Shown here piece after piece: positions 15,990 through 24,846 of a DNA stretch of 64,000 nucleotides (the first letter of the stretch is position 1; every line of letters starts with the position of its first letter). The DNA comes from JAIEPT01 sp038217425 (GTDB lineage: Bacteria; Planctomycetota; Planctomycetia; Gemmatales; Gemmataceae). The notes under the pieces were generated by a model. It had not been told where the DNA came from. It worked only from the letters and a program-made list of their open reading frames with translations, and did not search any database. The stretch is from NCBI GenBank assembly GCA_038217425.1, contig JBBQPM010000009.1, positions 1 to 64,000 of the forward strand, given 5' to 3'. Position numbers and translations under genes: made by a program.

Positions 15990-17446
15990 GACCCGTGTAC
16001 AAGACGCTCGTGATGTTCGCAGTGCTGGCGTCGTTGGCGCCTGCGCCGGAACCGACGGCGGAGGAATTGGCGTCGTATCGGCACAATCTTCTTCAGCTTC
16101 AAAAGAATAACCCGGAGGGGTACGCACGGCTGTGGAACGAAGGGCTGGCGTTCCTCGCGCTGCCGGCCGAGCGTCAGCAGCAGATTCGCGACATCGATCA
16201 TCGGCTGCATGAAGAATCGTCGGCCAAGCAGGCGCGCCTGGCCAACACGCTGCACGCCTACGCGGTCTGGTTGGAGAAATTGCCGGAAGAGGCGCAGAAG
16301 CGGATCCGCGAAGCGCCGTCCAAGGAAGCCCGGCTCGCGCTCATCGAAGAGATGCGGCTCGACGAATGGCTGGCCACGCAGCCCCTGGCATTGCGCGAAC
16401 GCGCGGGCCAGCTGGAGGGGAAGGCCCGTTTGAAGTTCATCCACGAGAAGCGGGCGGAGGAACGTCAGGATCTCGCGAAATGGCAGTTCGCCGCTCGCTT
16501 TTGGCGTCAGCTCGACGAGAAGATCGGCTTGCCGACGAAGCTCGAAGACTTCGATCTACCCGCCGAATCGAAGTCCGACAGCCTCGCCGGCTTCTTCCGC
16601 GATTACCTGTCTCCCCGACTTCCGCCCCAGGATCGCAAGCGCATTGAAACCGACCTGAAGAACGTCAGCATACAGGCCTACGTCAGAGACTATCTTTATC
16701 CGATGCTGAGCCCGCTGGAGAAGAAACGGCTCGAAGCGGCCGAGGGGAAATGGCCCGATTATCCGAAGACGCTAGTGGAACTCGCCGACCAGCATCCGCC
16801 GGCACTACCGGGCAAGTACGGGCACAAATTCCTTGATCTGCCCAAGGACATTTGGAATCCGATGAAAATCGAGAAGAAGGTCGGCAAAGGGGGCATCGAC
16901 GTGCCCAAGACGTCGCTGGAGAGTTGGCCCGACTTCGGCATCGCGTACAGCCAGTTCGCGTCGCGACAGCAGAAGGTTCTACCCAACGAACTTTGGGTCT
17001 ACAACGAAAAAGGCCTTAAACGCGAGATGGTCGAGTTTCTGTCGCAGAGATTGCTCCCCAAGTTGACGCCAGAAGAGAAACGGCAGCTCTATCAAACGAG
17101 CCAATGGCCGCAATATCCGGAGCTGATCAAGAGCCTGGCGGAGAAGTACGATTTGCACCCGCCGTGGTTTACGATTCCGGGCCCGAAGCAGTACTGGGAC
17201 CGCTACCGCGCCGACGCGGTGGTGCAGGATCTACCGCGGTTGGCGGACAAGAAGCTCATGGACTTCCTGGCAGGCGGGGATCTCGACGAGAAGACGCGCG
17301 AGGATTGGCGCCGAAATTTCGCCGACCCCGAGACGCGTCGGCGCATCACGGAACTCTACTTCGAGCGAAATCCGCAAGACCTGCAGCGACTTTTGCAGAA
17401 CGACCAACGCAAGAAGGGCATGCTGAAACGACCAGTTCCGGAGTAG
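15986..17446 (+). CDS. Hypothetical exported helical protein coupled to the anti-sigma-like gene
   Basis: This 486-residue protein starts inside the preceding stop (ATGA). A short hydrophobic N-terminus (TLVMFAVLASLAPAP) looks like a signal peptide. The rest is very rich in Arg, Lys, Glu and Leu and predicted helical. It has repeats of the kind LPAERQQQIRDID, LSPLEKKRLEAAEGKWPDYP and LTPEEKRQLYQTSQWPQYP, reminiscent of DUF3106-type proteins. No enzymatic motif was seen. Coupling to the anti-sigma-like protein suggests a shared envelope-stress or signalling role, but that is inference from position. Confidence 0.55.
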   Translation: MRPVYKTLVMFAVLASLAPAPEPTAEELASYRHNLLQLQKNNPEGYARLWNEGLAFLALPAERQQQIRDIDHRLHEESSAKQARLANTLHAYAVWLEKLPEEAQKRIREAPSKEARLALIEEMRLDEWLATQPLALRERAGQLEGKARLKFIHEKRAEERQDLAKWQFAARFWRQLDEKIGLPTKLEDFDLPAESKSDSLAGFFRDYLSPRLPPQDRKRIETDLKNVSIQAYVRDYLYPMLSPLEKKRLEAAEGKWPDYPKTLVELADQHPPALPGKYGHKFLDLPKDIWNPMKIEKKVGKGGIDVPKTSLESWPDFGIAYSQFASRQQKVLPNELWVYNEKGLKREMVEFLSQRLLPKLTPEEKRQLYQTSQWPQYPELIKSLAEKYDLHPPWFTIPGPKQYWDRYRADAVVQDLPRLADKKLMDFLAGGDLDEKTREDWRRNFADPETRRRITELYFERNPQDLQRLLQNDQRKKGMLKRPVPE

Positions 17447-17452
17447 CCGTCC

Positions 17453-17470
17453 TCTTCACGAAATCTTCAC
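17453..17470 (+). promoter_or_regulatory. Candidate Pho box upstream of pstS
   Basis: TCTTCACGAAATCTTCAC is an exact 7-bp direct repeat with a 4-bp spacer (11-bp period), the layout of PhoB sites. It lies 168 bp before pstS and upstream of a terminator-like hairpin, so the promoter arrangement is uncertain. Confidence 0.5.
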
Positions 17471-17513
17471 ATACGGCACATCGTTTCCTCCCAATCGGCT
17501 TCTAACCTGATAG

Positions 17514-17536
17514 GGCTCTCGGCGAGCCGTTTTTTT
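17514..17536 (+). terminator. Rho-independent terminator or attenuator before pstS
   Basis: GGCTC-TCGGC-GAGCC is followed by G and seven T residues (17530-17536). It could end the anti-sigma-like operon. Because the candidate Pho box lies upstream of it, it could also act as an attenuator in the pstS leader. Confidence 0.6.
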
Positions 17537-17638
17537 CTCGACAATTTCATCGATGCGCTCCTGCAACGTTCACGATCCCTCGGCACAATGCCTGAAGACA
17601 CAATTCCCGCTTCGTATCCCATTTCGGAGAAATGCGTC

Positions 17639-18565
17639 ATGGTCAAAAATCTGCAGCGCTGGTTCGTCGGACTGCTGGGAGTCGCCCTGTGCGCCAGCTC
17701 CCTCCCGGCCCAGGATAGCCTCACGGGCGAAATCAAGATCGACGGCTCCAGCACCGTGTACCTCGTCTCCAAGCAAATGGCCGACAACTTCCGCAAGACC
17801 CATGGAAAAGTCAGCATCCCGATCGGCGTCTCGGGGACGGGCGGCGGCTTCAAGAAGTTCGCCCAGGGCGAAACCGACATCAGCGGCGCCTCCCGAGCCA
17901 TCAAGTCGGGCGAAGCCGACAAGTGCAAAGAAGCCAAGATCGAGTTCCTCGAACTGCAAGTCGCCTGGGACGGATTGGCCATCGTGATTCACCCAGAGAA
18001 CAGCTGGGCCAAGAACATGACGCTCCAGCAACTGAAGAAGATCTGGCATCCCGACTCGGCCGCCAAGAAGTGGAAGGACGTCGACCCCAGCTGGCCGGAT
18101 GAAGCCATCTCCCTGTTCGGCGCCGGCAGCGACTCGGGCACCTTCGATTACTTCACCGAAGCCGTCGTCGGCAAGGAACGCCTGATCCGCGCCGACTACA
18201 GCGGCAGCGAGGACGACAACGTCACCGTCGTCGGCGTTTCCGGCAACAAGTTTGCCATGGGTTTCCTCGGCGTCGCCTACTACGACGCCAACAAGACCAA
18301 GCTCGGCGTCGTGCATCTCACCAAGGACGGCAAGGCGTTCCACGCGCCGACCAAAGAAACGGTGCTCGCGAAAACGTATCCGCTCAGCCGACCGCTCTTC
18401 ATCTATATCAAAAAAACGTCGCTGGCACGGCCCGAAGTCAAGGCGTTCGCCGAATTCTTCCTTCGCCGCGCCGATCTCGTCGAAGATGCCAAGTACTTCC
18501 CGCTCGACGCTCGCCAACAACTCATCCAGCGCGATGAACTGGAAGAATATCTGTCGGGCAAGTAG
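17639..18565 (+). CDS. pstS: Phosphate ABC transporter substrate-binding protein
   Basis: The protein has 308 residues from ATG 17639, with GGAGA about 10 bp upstream. A Sec signal (WFVGLLGVALCASSLPAQ) is followed by a PstS-like periplasmic phosphate-binding protein. Binding loops are IDGSSTVYLV, SGTGGGFKKF, SGASRAI and GSDSGTFDYF. It captures phosphate for PstCA. It is somewhat shorter than E. coli PstS and belongs to the SphX/PstS-like group common outside proteobacteria. A strong hairpin follows the stop before pstC. Confidence 0.92.
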   Translation: MVKNLQRWFVGLLGVALCASSLPAQDSLTGEIKIDGSSTVYLVSKQMADNFRKTHGKVSIPIGVSGTGGGFKKFAQGETDISGASRAIKSGEADKCKEAKIEFLELQVAWDGLAIVIHPENSWAKNMTLQQLKKIWHPDSAAKKWKDVDPSWPDEAISLFGAGSDSGTFDYFTEAVVGKERLIRADYSGSEDDNVTVVGVSGNKFAMGFLGVAYYDANKTKLGVVHLTKDGKAFHAPTKETVLAKTYPLSRPLFIYIKKTSLARPEVKAFAEFFLRRADLVEDAKYFPLDARQQLIQRDELEEYLSGK

Positions 18566-18574
18566 ATCAACGTG

Positions 18575-18623
18575 GGGCAAGCTGCGCGCTTGCCGCGATT
18601 CGAGGCAAGCGCGCAGCTTACCC
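18575..18623. repeat. Intercistronic hairpin between pstS and pstC
   Basis: Twenty-base arms (18575-18594 and 18604-18623; GGGCAAGCTGCGCGCTTGCC and its near-complement, one mismatch) surround a 9-base loop. No T-run follows. Such a hairpin could stabilise the pstS message relative to the permease genes, or be another dispersed palindrome. Confidence 0.7.
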
Positions 18624-18679
18624 AACAACAGACGCTCAGAAACTAGATCCGTACCCCTCCCTGCCTTCTTCGAGATGCC

Positions 18680-19693
18680 ATGAGCACCCCCCTGACGGAC
18701 GCGAAACGCGAAGAGCTCCGGGCCCAACTGCGCAAGCCCCTCTCTTCGTCTCAACGCTTCAAGGAATGGTGCATTGAGAAGACGCTGCTCGCCTGCGGTC
18801 TGCTTTGCATCGGCGTCACACTTTCGATTCTGCTGGTGCTGCTTGCCGGCTCGGTCGAGTTTTTTGGCAAGAAAGAAGTTCACAGTACGGTCGACGGTCG
18901 ACAAAAACGGACTCTGGAGTGGATGACTCCGGCCGAGTCGTTCGAACGGATCTCGTACTTTTTCACCGGCACCGAATGGAACGACGTCAACTCCAAGTTC
19001 GGCGTAATTCCCCTTTTGATCGGCACGCTGTGGATCGCCGTGATCGCCGGGGCGGTGGCGATTCCGATCGGCCTGGTGACGGCGATTTACCTCAGCGAGT
19101 ACGCCAGTCCGCGCGTGCGCTCGATTGCCAAGCCGACGCTGGAACTCCTCGCGGGCATCCCCTCCATTGTCTTCGGCTTCTTCGCGATTACCGTCATCAC
19201 GCCCCTGCTCATGACGTTCATTCCGGGTCTCAACATCTTCAACCAAATCAGCGGCGGGCTCGTCGTCGGCATCATGATCATTCCGACCGTCGCCTCGCTC
19301 AGCGAGGATGCCCTACGCTCCGTGCCGCGGTCCTTACGCGACGGCTCCATTGCGTTGGGAGCCAACCATTTCGAGACGTCGACGAAGGTCGTGTTCCCCG
19401 CCGCCCTTTCGGGTGTGATCGCATCGTTCATCCTGGCCTTCTCCCGCGCCATCGGCGAAACGATGGCCGTCAGCCTCGCTTGCGGCGAAAAGAATGAGTT
19501 CACGCTCGATCCGCGTCAGGGCATCACCACGCTCACCAGCTTCATCGTCCGGCGTTCCAAGGGCGAGATGGAGCACGATTCCATCGAGTACAAATGCCTC
19601 TTCGCGGTCGGCCTACTCCTCTTTCTCATCACATTATCCATGAACATGGCGGCGCAGAAGATTCTCAAACGGTATCGGCAGGTGTATCAATGA
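18680..19693 (+). CDS. pstC: Phosphate ABC transporter permease PstC
   Basis: This 337-residue inner-membrane permease has about six membrane helices. The BPD_transp_1 coupling motif is visible as LRSVPRSLRDGSIALGANHFET and the end of the domain as SRAIGETMAVSLACG. A periplasmic stretch of about 70 residues lies between the first and second helices (FFGKKEVHSTVDG onward), longer than in E. coli. With PstA it forms the phosphate channel. Its stop overlaps the pstA start (ATGA). Confidence 0.92.
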   Translation: MSTPLTDAKREELRAQLRKPLSSSQRFKEWCIEKTLLACGLLCIGVTLSILLVLLAGSVEFFGKKEVHSTVDGRQKRTLEWMTPAESFERISYFFTGTEWNDVNSKFGVIPLLIGTLWIAVIAGAVAIPIGLVTAIYLSEYASPRVRSIAKPTLELLAGIPSIVFGFFAITVITPLLMTFIPGLNIFNQISGGLVVGIMIIPTVASLSEDALRSVPRSLRDGSIALGANHFETSTKVVFPAALSGVIASFILAFSRAIGETMAVSLACGEKNEFTLDPRQGITTLTSFIVRRSKGEMEHDSIEYKCLFAVGLLLFLITLSMNMAAQKILKRYRQVYQ

Positions 19694-21126
19694 GTTCCCC
19701 GCAAGAAATGCTGCGCTCGCCGACGCCTCCCGCCAGCGCCTCGCTGCCCACTGCGGTCGTCTTCGGTTTGCTGGGCGGTCTGGCAATCTCGGTCTTCCTC
19801 GTGATCTGCGACACCGCGATTGCGCTCGGGCAAGGCGCCGATCTCTCCGTCCCGCACCTCGCCTTTGCCGGCGGCGTGCTCTTCCTGGCGTTCGCGCCGC
19901 TTCTGTTCCTCGCCTCGTGGTGGTACCACTCGCGCCGAGTGCAAGATACCGGCTTCCGCTGGATCGGCCTGTTCGCTACCTTTTTCGGGCTGGCCGTGCT
20001 CTTCTATTTCTTCGTCAACCTCGGCAGCGACGTCACGCTCTGGTTTCAGGCGACCCCCCGTTTGATCGAGGCCAAGAACCAGGCCCTCGTCGAAAAGGTT
20101 AAAGTCGAGGAAGCGAAACAACAAAACCTGGAAGGGCTAATTGCCTCGGTGATCGACCTCGGCAACAAAGCCATCGATCGCGAGACCGATCCGCGGGAAA
20201 TTGCCAAGATCAAGAAGCAGACCGACCGGGCGGTCAAGAGGGCCAAAATTGAATCCGAAGCGGTCAACCCCACCCTGAACGAGAAACGCAACGAACGCGA
20301 CCGCGGCTTGCGCCCGGACACGACGCCGCTGGCCATCCTCGTCCACTTCCTCACCAAGCCCAACGAAGGCGACGTCCAGGACGTCGGCATCATGCCCGCA
20401 TTCCTGGGCAGTCTGTGGCTCGGCTTCATCACGCTCGTCTTCGCCGTCCCCGTCGGCGTCGGCGCGGCCATTTATCTGGAAGAGTATCGAACCTCGAGCG
20501 GGCTGAGCCGGGTGATTCAAGTCAACATCAACAACCTCGCCGGCGTCCCCGCCATCGTCTACGGCATCCTCGGCAGCTTCGTCTTCGTCGGCCTGATCTT
20601 CATGCCCCTCTCGCAGTGGAACGACCAGCTCTTTCGCGCCCGCAACCTCATTGCCGGCGGACTCACGCTCGGTCTCATGACGCTCCCCGTCATCATCGTC
20701 TCCGCGCAGGAAGCGCTACGAGCCGTCCCTCAGTCGATTCGCTCCGGCGCCTACGCCCTCGGCGCCACCCACTGGCAGACCATTCGTTCGCTGGTCCTGC
20801 CCATGGCCACCCCCGGCATCATGACCGGCACCATCCTGGCCGTGTCGCGCGCGATCGGCGAGGCGGCGCCCCTGGTCGTCATCGGCGCCAGCCAGTCCGT
20901 CACCGAAGCGCCCAACCCGCTCTCCAGCGCCTTCACCGCCCTCCCCGTGCAGATCTACCAGTGGGCCAGTCAACCCCCGGTCCCCGTCCCCGGCATGCCT
21001 CCCGGCGTACACGTCTGGCACGGCACCACCGGCATGGCGATCGTCTTGCTCCTCATTCTCCTGCTCGGCCTCAACGCCATGGCGATCTACTTACGAAATA
21101 GCTCGCAGAAGACCCTGCGAGGGTAG
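19690..21126 (+). CDS. pstA: Phosphate ABC transporter permease PstA, long form
   Basis: This 478-residue protein is clearly longer than the usual 280-300 of PstA. The C-terminal half is a normal permease: LGFITLVFAVPVGVGAAIYL, the coupling motif LRAVPQSIRSGAYALGATHW, and SRAIGEAAPLVVIG. The N-terminal roughly 215 residues carry three extra hydrophobic helices and a charged coiled-coil-like stretch (LVEKVKVEEAKQQNLEGL and following). Start ATG 19690 overlaps the pstC stop. The extra domain's role is unknown; a regulatory or assembly role is a guess. Confidence 0.9.
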   Translation: MSSPQEMLRSPTPPASASLPTAVVFGLLGGLAISVFLVICDTAIALGQGADLSVPHLAFAGGVLFLAFAPLLFLASWWYHSRRVQDTGFRWIGLFATFFGLAVLFYFFVNLGSDVTLWFQATPRLIEAKNQALVEKVKVEEAKQQNLEGLIASVIDLGNKAIDRETDPREIAKIKKQTDRAVKRAKIESEAVNPTLNEKRNERDRGLRPDTTPLAILVHFLTKPNEGDVQDVGIMPAFLGSLWLGFITLVFAVPVGVGAAIYLEEYRTSSGLSRVIQVNINNLAGVPAIVYGILGSFVFVGLIFMPLSQWNDQLFRARNLIAGGLTLGLMTLPVIIVSAQEALRAVPQSIRSGAYALGATHWQTIRSLVLPMATPGIMTGTILAVSRAIGEAAPLVVIGASQSVTEAPNPLSSAFTALPVQIYQWASQPPVPVPGMPPGVHVWHGTTGMAIVLLLILLLGLNAMAIYLRNSSQKTLRG

Positions 21127-21308
21127 AGCCCTGCAAAGCCGACGGCCGCTATAAGCCTTATATTGTGCCGAGGCCCCACGGAGGGGCGTCTGGCGAGCTG
21201 GGTCGCGCCAATCTGCAATCGGAAGCGCAAGCGACGGACGTGCTCAAGCCGTCGCATCCGGCTCGCAAGGTCAACGCCTCTTCACTGCCCGCTCGAAGTA
21301 GGATGCGT

Positions 21309-21749
21309 TTATTTGGGCGCGAGTTGCCATTTGACGTCGGCGAGCCGAGTGCTCCAGGCGTCTCCGAATTCATTGTTACTTTTGGCGGTCAGTTCGCCGG
21401 GGTTGTCGAATCGGCACAAGAGATCGATCGGCCGGGGCTCCCGGGGAACTTCGCCCACCAGACGGATGACGCGCGATTTCTTCTTGTCGAGTTCTGCGAC
21501 GTGCAGTTGCCATTTGCCGGATTCGGCCAAGACTTTGGTCTTGGTTTCGCCTTTCCCGGTGGCGGCGAGGACGATCCGTTTTTCTTCGTCGGAAATCGTC
21601 GGGACGGCGAGCGCCTGTTGTTGCCGTTGCTGGGGATCGGGGAGTCCGAAGAAGATGTACGCGAGGGCGCCGAGGAACAGGAGCATGAGGATGCCCGAGG
21701 GGCGCAGGAACCAGGGCCGAATCGAGAGGTCGTTCATGGGTACAATCAT
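21309..21749 (-). CDS. Small single-pass membrane protein, unknown function
   Basis: The protein has 146 residues (134-142 if one of the later starts, for example 21737, is used). One membrane helix near the N-terminus (SGILMLLFLGALAYIFFGL) is followed by about 110 soluble residues with a beta-rich pattern (KGETKTKVLAESGKWQLHVAEL, then SRVIRLVGEV). I recognise no family. It is transcribed divergently from rtcA, 29 bp apart, and convergently with pstA. The 182 bp after pstA hold nothing else that I can support. Confidence 0.5.
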   Translation of the reverse strand: MIVPMNDLSIRPWFLRPSGILMLLFLGALAYIFFGLPDPQQRQQQALAVPTISDEEKRIVLAATGKGETKTKVLAESGKWQLHVAELDKKKSRVIRLVGEVPREPRPIDLLCRFDNPGELTAKSNNEFGDAWSTRLADVKWQLAPK

Positions 21750-21778
21750 TTTATGACCGGGGCCCCGAGGAGACAGGC

Positions 21779-22801
21779 ATGATCGAACTGGACGGATCGC
21801 AGGGAGAAGGGGGCGGGCAGATCCTGCGCAGCGCGCTATCGATGTCGCTGCTCACGGGAGAGCCGTTTCGTCTGCAGCGGATTCGTGCGAGAAGGCCCAA
21901 GCCGGGGCTTGCTGCCCAGCATTTGACGTGCGTCCTCGCGGCTCAGGCGATCGGCGGGGCGAGCGTTGACGGCGCCAAGCTCGGTAGCACGGAGCTTACC
22001 TTCACGCCGGGGCAGGTGACGCCGGGGAAGTATCACTTCGCGGTCGGAACAGCGGGGGCGACGGCGCTGGTGCTGCAAACGATCTATCTGCCGCTCGCGC
22101 GCTGCGCGGCTCCGAGCGTGGTCACGATCGCGGGGGGCACGCACGTCAAGGCGGCGCCCTGTTTCGAGTTTCTGGAGCGTACTTGGGCGGGTTACTTACG
22201 CCATCTCGGATTTGACCTCGGTCTCAAGATGCAGCGCCGCGGCTTCTACCCGCGTGGCGGCGGTTCGATCCAGGCCGACATCGCCCCCTGTTTGCACCCG
22301 CGCACGCTACGTGCCGAGCCGACGCCGCCCCAGCGCGCGGTCTGTGCCGGCAGCATCGCCCTAGGATTGCCGAAAGGAATTGCGGAGCGTCAAGCGGACC
22401 GGTTGGCGGCTCGGCTCAAGAAACTCAAGCTCGAGGGAGACTGCGACGTGGAAGCCGGGCCCGGCGGACCGGGGACGATCGTCTGGGTGGAATTTCCCAC
22501 GGCCCCGGCGCCAACGGTATTCTTCAGCCTGGGCGAGCGCGGCAAATCCGCCGAGCGCGTCGCTGACGATATCGCGGACCAGATCGCGCGCTACATTCGC
22601 TCAGGCGTTTGGCCCGTCGACGCCCACAGCGGCGATCAGCTCTTGCTGCCTTTGCTGTTGGCGGCAGGCCCGAGCGAGTTCACCGTCGCCGAGGTGACCA
22701 ACCACCTCCAGACGAACGCGGCGGTGCTGGGGCGTTTCAGCGAGCGCCGCATCGCGATCGAGGGGGACGTGGGAAATACAGGAATAGTGCGAATATTCTA
22801 G
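21779..22801 (+). CDS. rtcA: RNA 3'-terminal phosphate cyclase
   Basis: This 340-residue protein is collinear with RtcA. The start MIELDGSQGEGGGQILRSAL, the GFYPRGGGSI signature and the C-terminal AHSGDQLLLPLLLA (active-site His) are all present. It converts RNA 3'-phosphate ends to 2',3'-cyclic phosphates using ATP through an RtcA-AMP intermediate. In many bacteria it is paired with the ligase RtcB and an RtcR regulator; neither is visible here. TACAAT about 40 bp upstream is a plausible -10. Confidence 0.93.
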   Translation: MIELDGSQGEGGGQILRSALSMSLLTGEPFRLQRIRARRPKPGLAAQHLTCVLAAQAIGGASVDGAKLGSTELTFTPGQVTPGKYHFAVGTAGATALVLQTIYLPLARCAAPSVVTIAGGTHVKAAPCFEFLERTWAGYLRHLGFDLGLKMQRRGFYPRGGGSIQADIAPCLHPRTLRAEPTPPQRAVCAGSIALGLPKGIAERQADRLAARLKKLKLEGDCDVEAGPGGPGTIVWVEFPTAPAPTVFFSLGERGKSAERVADDIADQIARYIRSGVWPVDAHSGDQLLLPLLLAAGPSEFTVAEVTNHLQTNAAVLGRFSERRIAIEGDVGNTGIVRIF

Positions 22802-23035
22802 TGCAGGGGCTGCGTCACGTGCCGGTCCTGGTTTCGCCGACCTGTTCGTTGGTCGCATTTTCCCGTCAGTAGGGAAGCATCGCTGCGGTCCGCGTCCGAA
22901 GTCGACGATCTCAGCATTGGGCTCGCTGAGAAATCTCCTTTCAGTTCCTGGCAACTTACCAAGAAATTCGTTGCGACTCGCTTCGATCTCTGCTATCGAT
23001 GAGCGTACGCACACTCATCCCTCGGAGGTCTCCTC

Positions 23036-24421
23036 ATGCGCTATTGGCTCCTTGCCTTCCTCGCGCTCTTCGCGCCCGCCGCCTCGGCTCAGACCAAGGC
23101 CAAGAACGTTCTGCTCATCATCGCCGACGATCTCGGCATGGACCTTGGCTGCTACGGCAACTCGGCCATCAAGACGCCGAACCTCGACGCCCTCGCCAAG
23201 AAGGGCGTTCGCTTCACCAATGGCTATTCGACCTGCGCGTCATGCAGTCCGAGCCGAGCCGCGATTTACTCCGGGCTCTTCACGCATCAGAACGGCCAGT
23301 ACGGCTTGCAGCACAGCGCCCACAAGCAAGAGATGCATCCCTGGGTGCAGCCGATTTCGGTTCTCATGCGCCGCGCCGGATATTTCACCGGCATCGTCGG
23401 CAAATGGCACGTCGGGCCGCCGGCGTCGTTCGACTGGCACAAGGAGGTCAAGGTCAGCCGCGACGCCGACAAGATCGCCGACGCCGCCAAGAACTTCATC
23501 GCCAGTCGCGAAAAGAAGCCCTTCTTCCTCGTCGTCGGATTTCAAGACCCGCATCGCGCGGGCAAGGGGTTCGGCAACGAACCTTTCGCGAACGATCCGA
23601 AGGAAGTGAAGTACGACCCAGGCAAGGTCAAGGTGCCGATCCATCTCCCCGATCAGCCGGAAGTGCGCAAGGAAATCGCCGAGTATTATCAGGCAGTCTC
23701 GCGACTGGATCGCTGCGTCGGCCTCATTCTCAAGCATCTCGAAGAGGCGGGCTTGCTAGAAGAGACGCTCATCATCTTCACGAGCGACAACGGCATCCCG
23801 TTCCCCGGCGCCAAGACGACCTTGTACGACGCGGGCGTCCATCTGCCCCTGTTGATCTCGGCTCCGGGACATCGCTCCGGGACGACGAACGACGCCATGG
23901 TCAGCTTTGTCGACTTGACGCCGACGATTCTCGACTGGGCCGGCGCCAAGGGCCCGACGACTTACAAGCTGCCGGGCAAGTCGATCGTGCCGATCTTGGC
24001 AGAGACGAATCCGAAGGGATGGGACGCGGTTTTCGGCTCCCATCAGATGCACGAGATCACCATGTACTATCCGATGCGTTCGATCACGACGCCGAAGTAC
24101 AAGCTGATCGTAAATCTCGACCACGCCAAGGAGTTCCCGTTCGCATCGGACCTGTGGGGGTCGCAATCGTGGCAAGGCATCCTCAAACGCAAGGACTCCT
24201 CCATGGGGCAACGGCTCGTTGCCGAGTATAGGCAACGGCCGAAGGAGGAGCTATTTGACCGCGCCACGGATCCGCACGAGCTGAAGAATCTGGCGGGCGA
24301 TCCCGCCTACAAGGAAGTGCTCGACGGCTTGCGCGTGCGGTTGCGACAATGGCAGGACGACACCGCGGACCCCTGGCGGATCCTGTACCGCGGCGAAGAT
24401 GCGAAGTTTAATTCGAAGTAA
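23036..24421 (+). CDS. Secreted sulfatase (arylsulfatase/heparan sulfatase-like)
   Basis: The protein has 461 residues with a Sec signal (LLAFLALFAPAASAQ). The sulfatase core begins NVLLIIADDLGMDLGCYGN, with Asp metal ligands, and holds the modification motif C70-S-P-S-R with AAIYSG. Further marks are GKWHVG and FTSDNGIPFPGAK. The Cys is expected to be converted to formylglycine by an FGE, not seen here. Likely substrates are sulfated polysaccharides, as for the many planctomycete sulfatases; the exact linkage cannot be read. It has Shine-Dalgarno GGAGG before ATG 23036. Nothing else in the neighbourhood is related to it. Confidence 0.9.
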   Translation: MRYWLLAFLALFAPAASAQTKAKNVLLIIADDLGMDLGCYGNSAIKTPNLDALAKKGVRFTNGYSTCASCSPSRAAIYSGLFTHQNGQYGLQHSAHKQEMHPWVQPISVLMRRAGYFTGIVGKWHVGPPASFDWHKEVKVSRDADKIADAAKNFIASREKKPFFLVVGFQDPHRAGKGFGNEPFANDPKEVKYDPGKVKVPIHLPDQPEVRKEIAEYYQAVSRLDRCVGLILKHLEEAGLLEETLIIFTSDNGIPFPGAKTTLYDAGVHLPLLISAPGHRSGTTNDAMVSFVDLTPTILDWAGAKGPTTYKLPGKSIVPILAETNPKGWDAVFGSHQMHEITMYYPMRSITTPKYKLIVNLDHAKEFPFASDLWGSQSWQGILKRKDSSMGQRLVAEYRQRPKEELFDRATDPHELKNLAGDPAYKEVLDGLRVRLRQWQDDTADPWRILYRGEDAKFNSK

Positions 24422-24425
24422 AAGC

Positions 24426-24845
24426 CTATTTGGACCAATCTTCGATCCGTAGATTGGGAACTCGCTCGAAGTCCTGAATGTTTCGAGTGAGTACGGTGAG
24501 ATTATGAGTGAGGCCGATACTCGCGATTTTGAGATCCCTGCTTCCCACCCGAATTCGCGAGCCGCGCAGCGATTGAAAGAGAGATTCGCTGGGAAGATCG
24601 AACGGCGCCAAAGGGAGTGCGCACAACATCGACATTGAGGTGAGAAGTCGCTCGTAGGCTTGAACGTGAGCTTCGCCTTGCAACTTACGAGCAAGTACTG
24701 CAAGGCGGCCTCGCAACGTTTCCTCAACGCTTACGGGCGAAATGACCACGGAGGTCGGCGGAGCCGCCGCGATCCGCTGAAGCAGCGGCGCATGGCGATG
24801 AAGGAAAAGCGTGAGATGCTCAGTGTCCATCAAGAACTGAATCAT
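24426..24845 (-). CDS. PIN-domain toxin (VapC-like)
   Basis: This 139-residue protein starts two bases after the upstream gene's stop (TGA-G-ATG). Conserved PIN acidic residues are visible in LMDTEHLTLFL, in SVEETLRG, and in the C-terminal VGSRDLKIASIGLTHNLT followed by VLTRNIQDFERV. PIN toxins are Mg-dependent RNases that inactivate tRNA or rRNA. The tight coupling with 24847-25161 makes this a toxin-antitoxin pair. The ATG at 24845 is chosen for that spacing. Confidence 0.75.
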   Translation of the reverse strand: MIQFLMDTEHLTLFLHRHAPLLQRIAAAPPTSVVISPVSVEETLRGRLAVLARKLQGEAHVQAYERLLTSMSMLCALPLAPFDLPSESLFQSLRGSRIRVGSRDLKIASIGLTHNLTVLTRNIQDFERVPNLRIEDWSK

Positions 24846-24846
24846 C

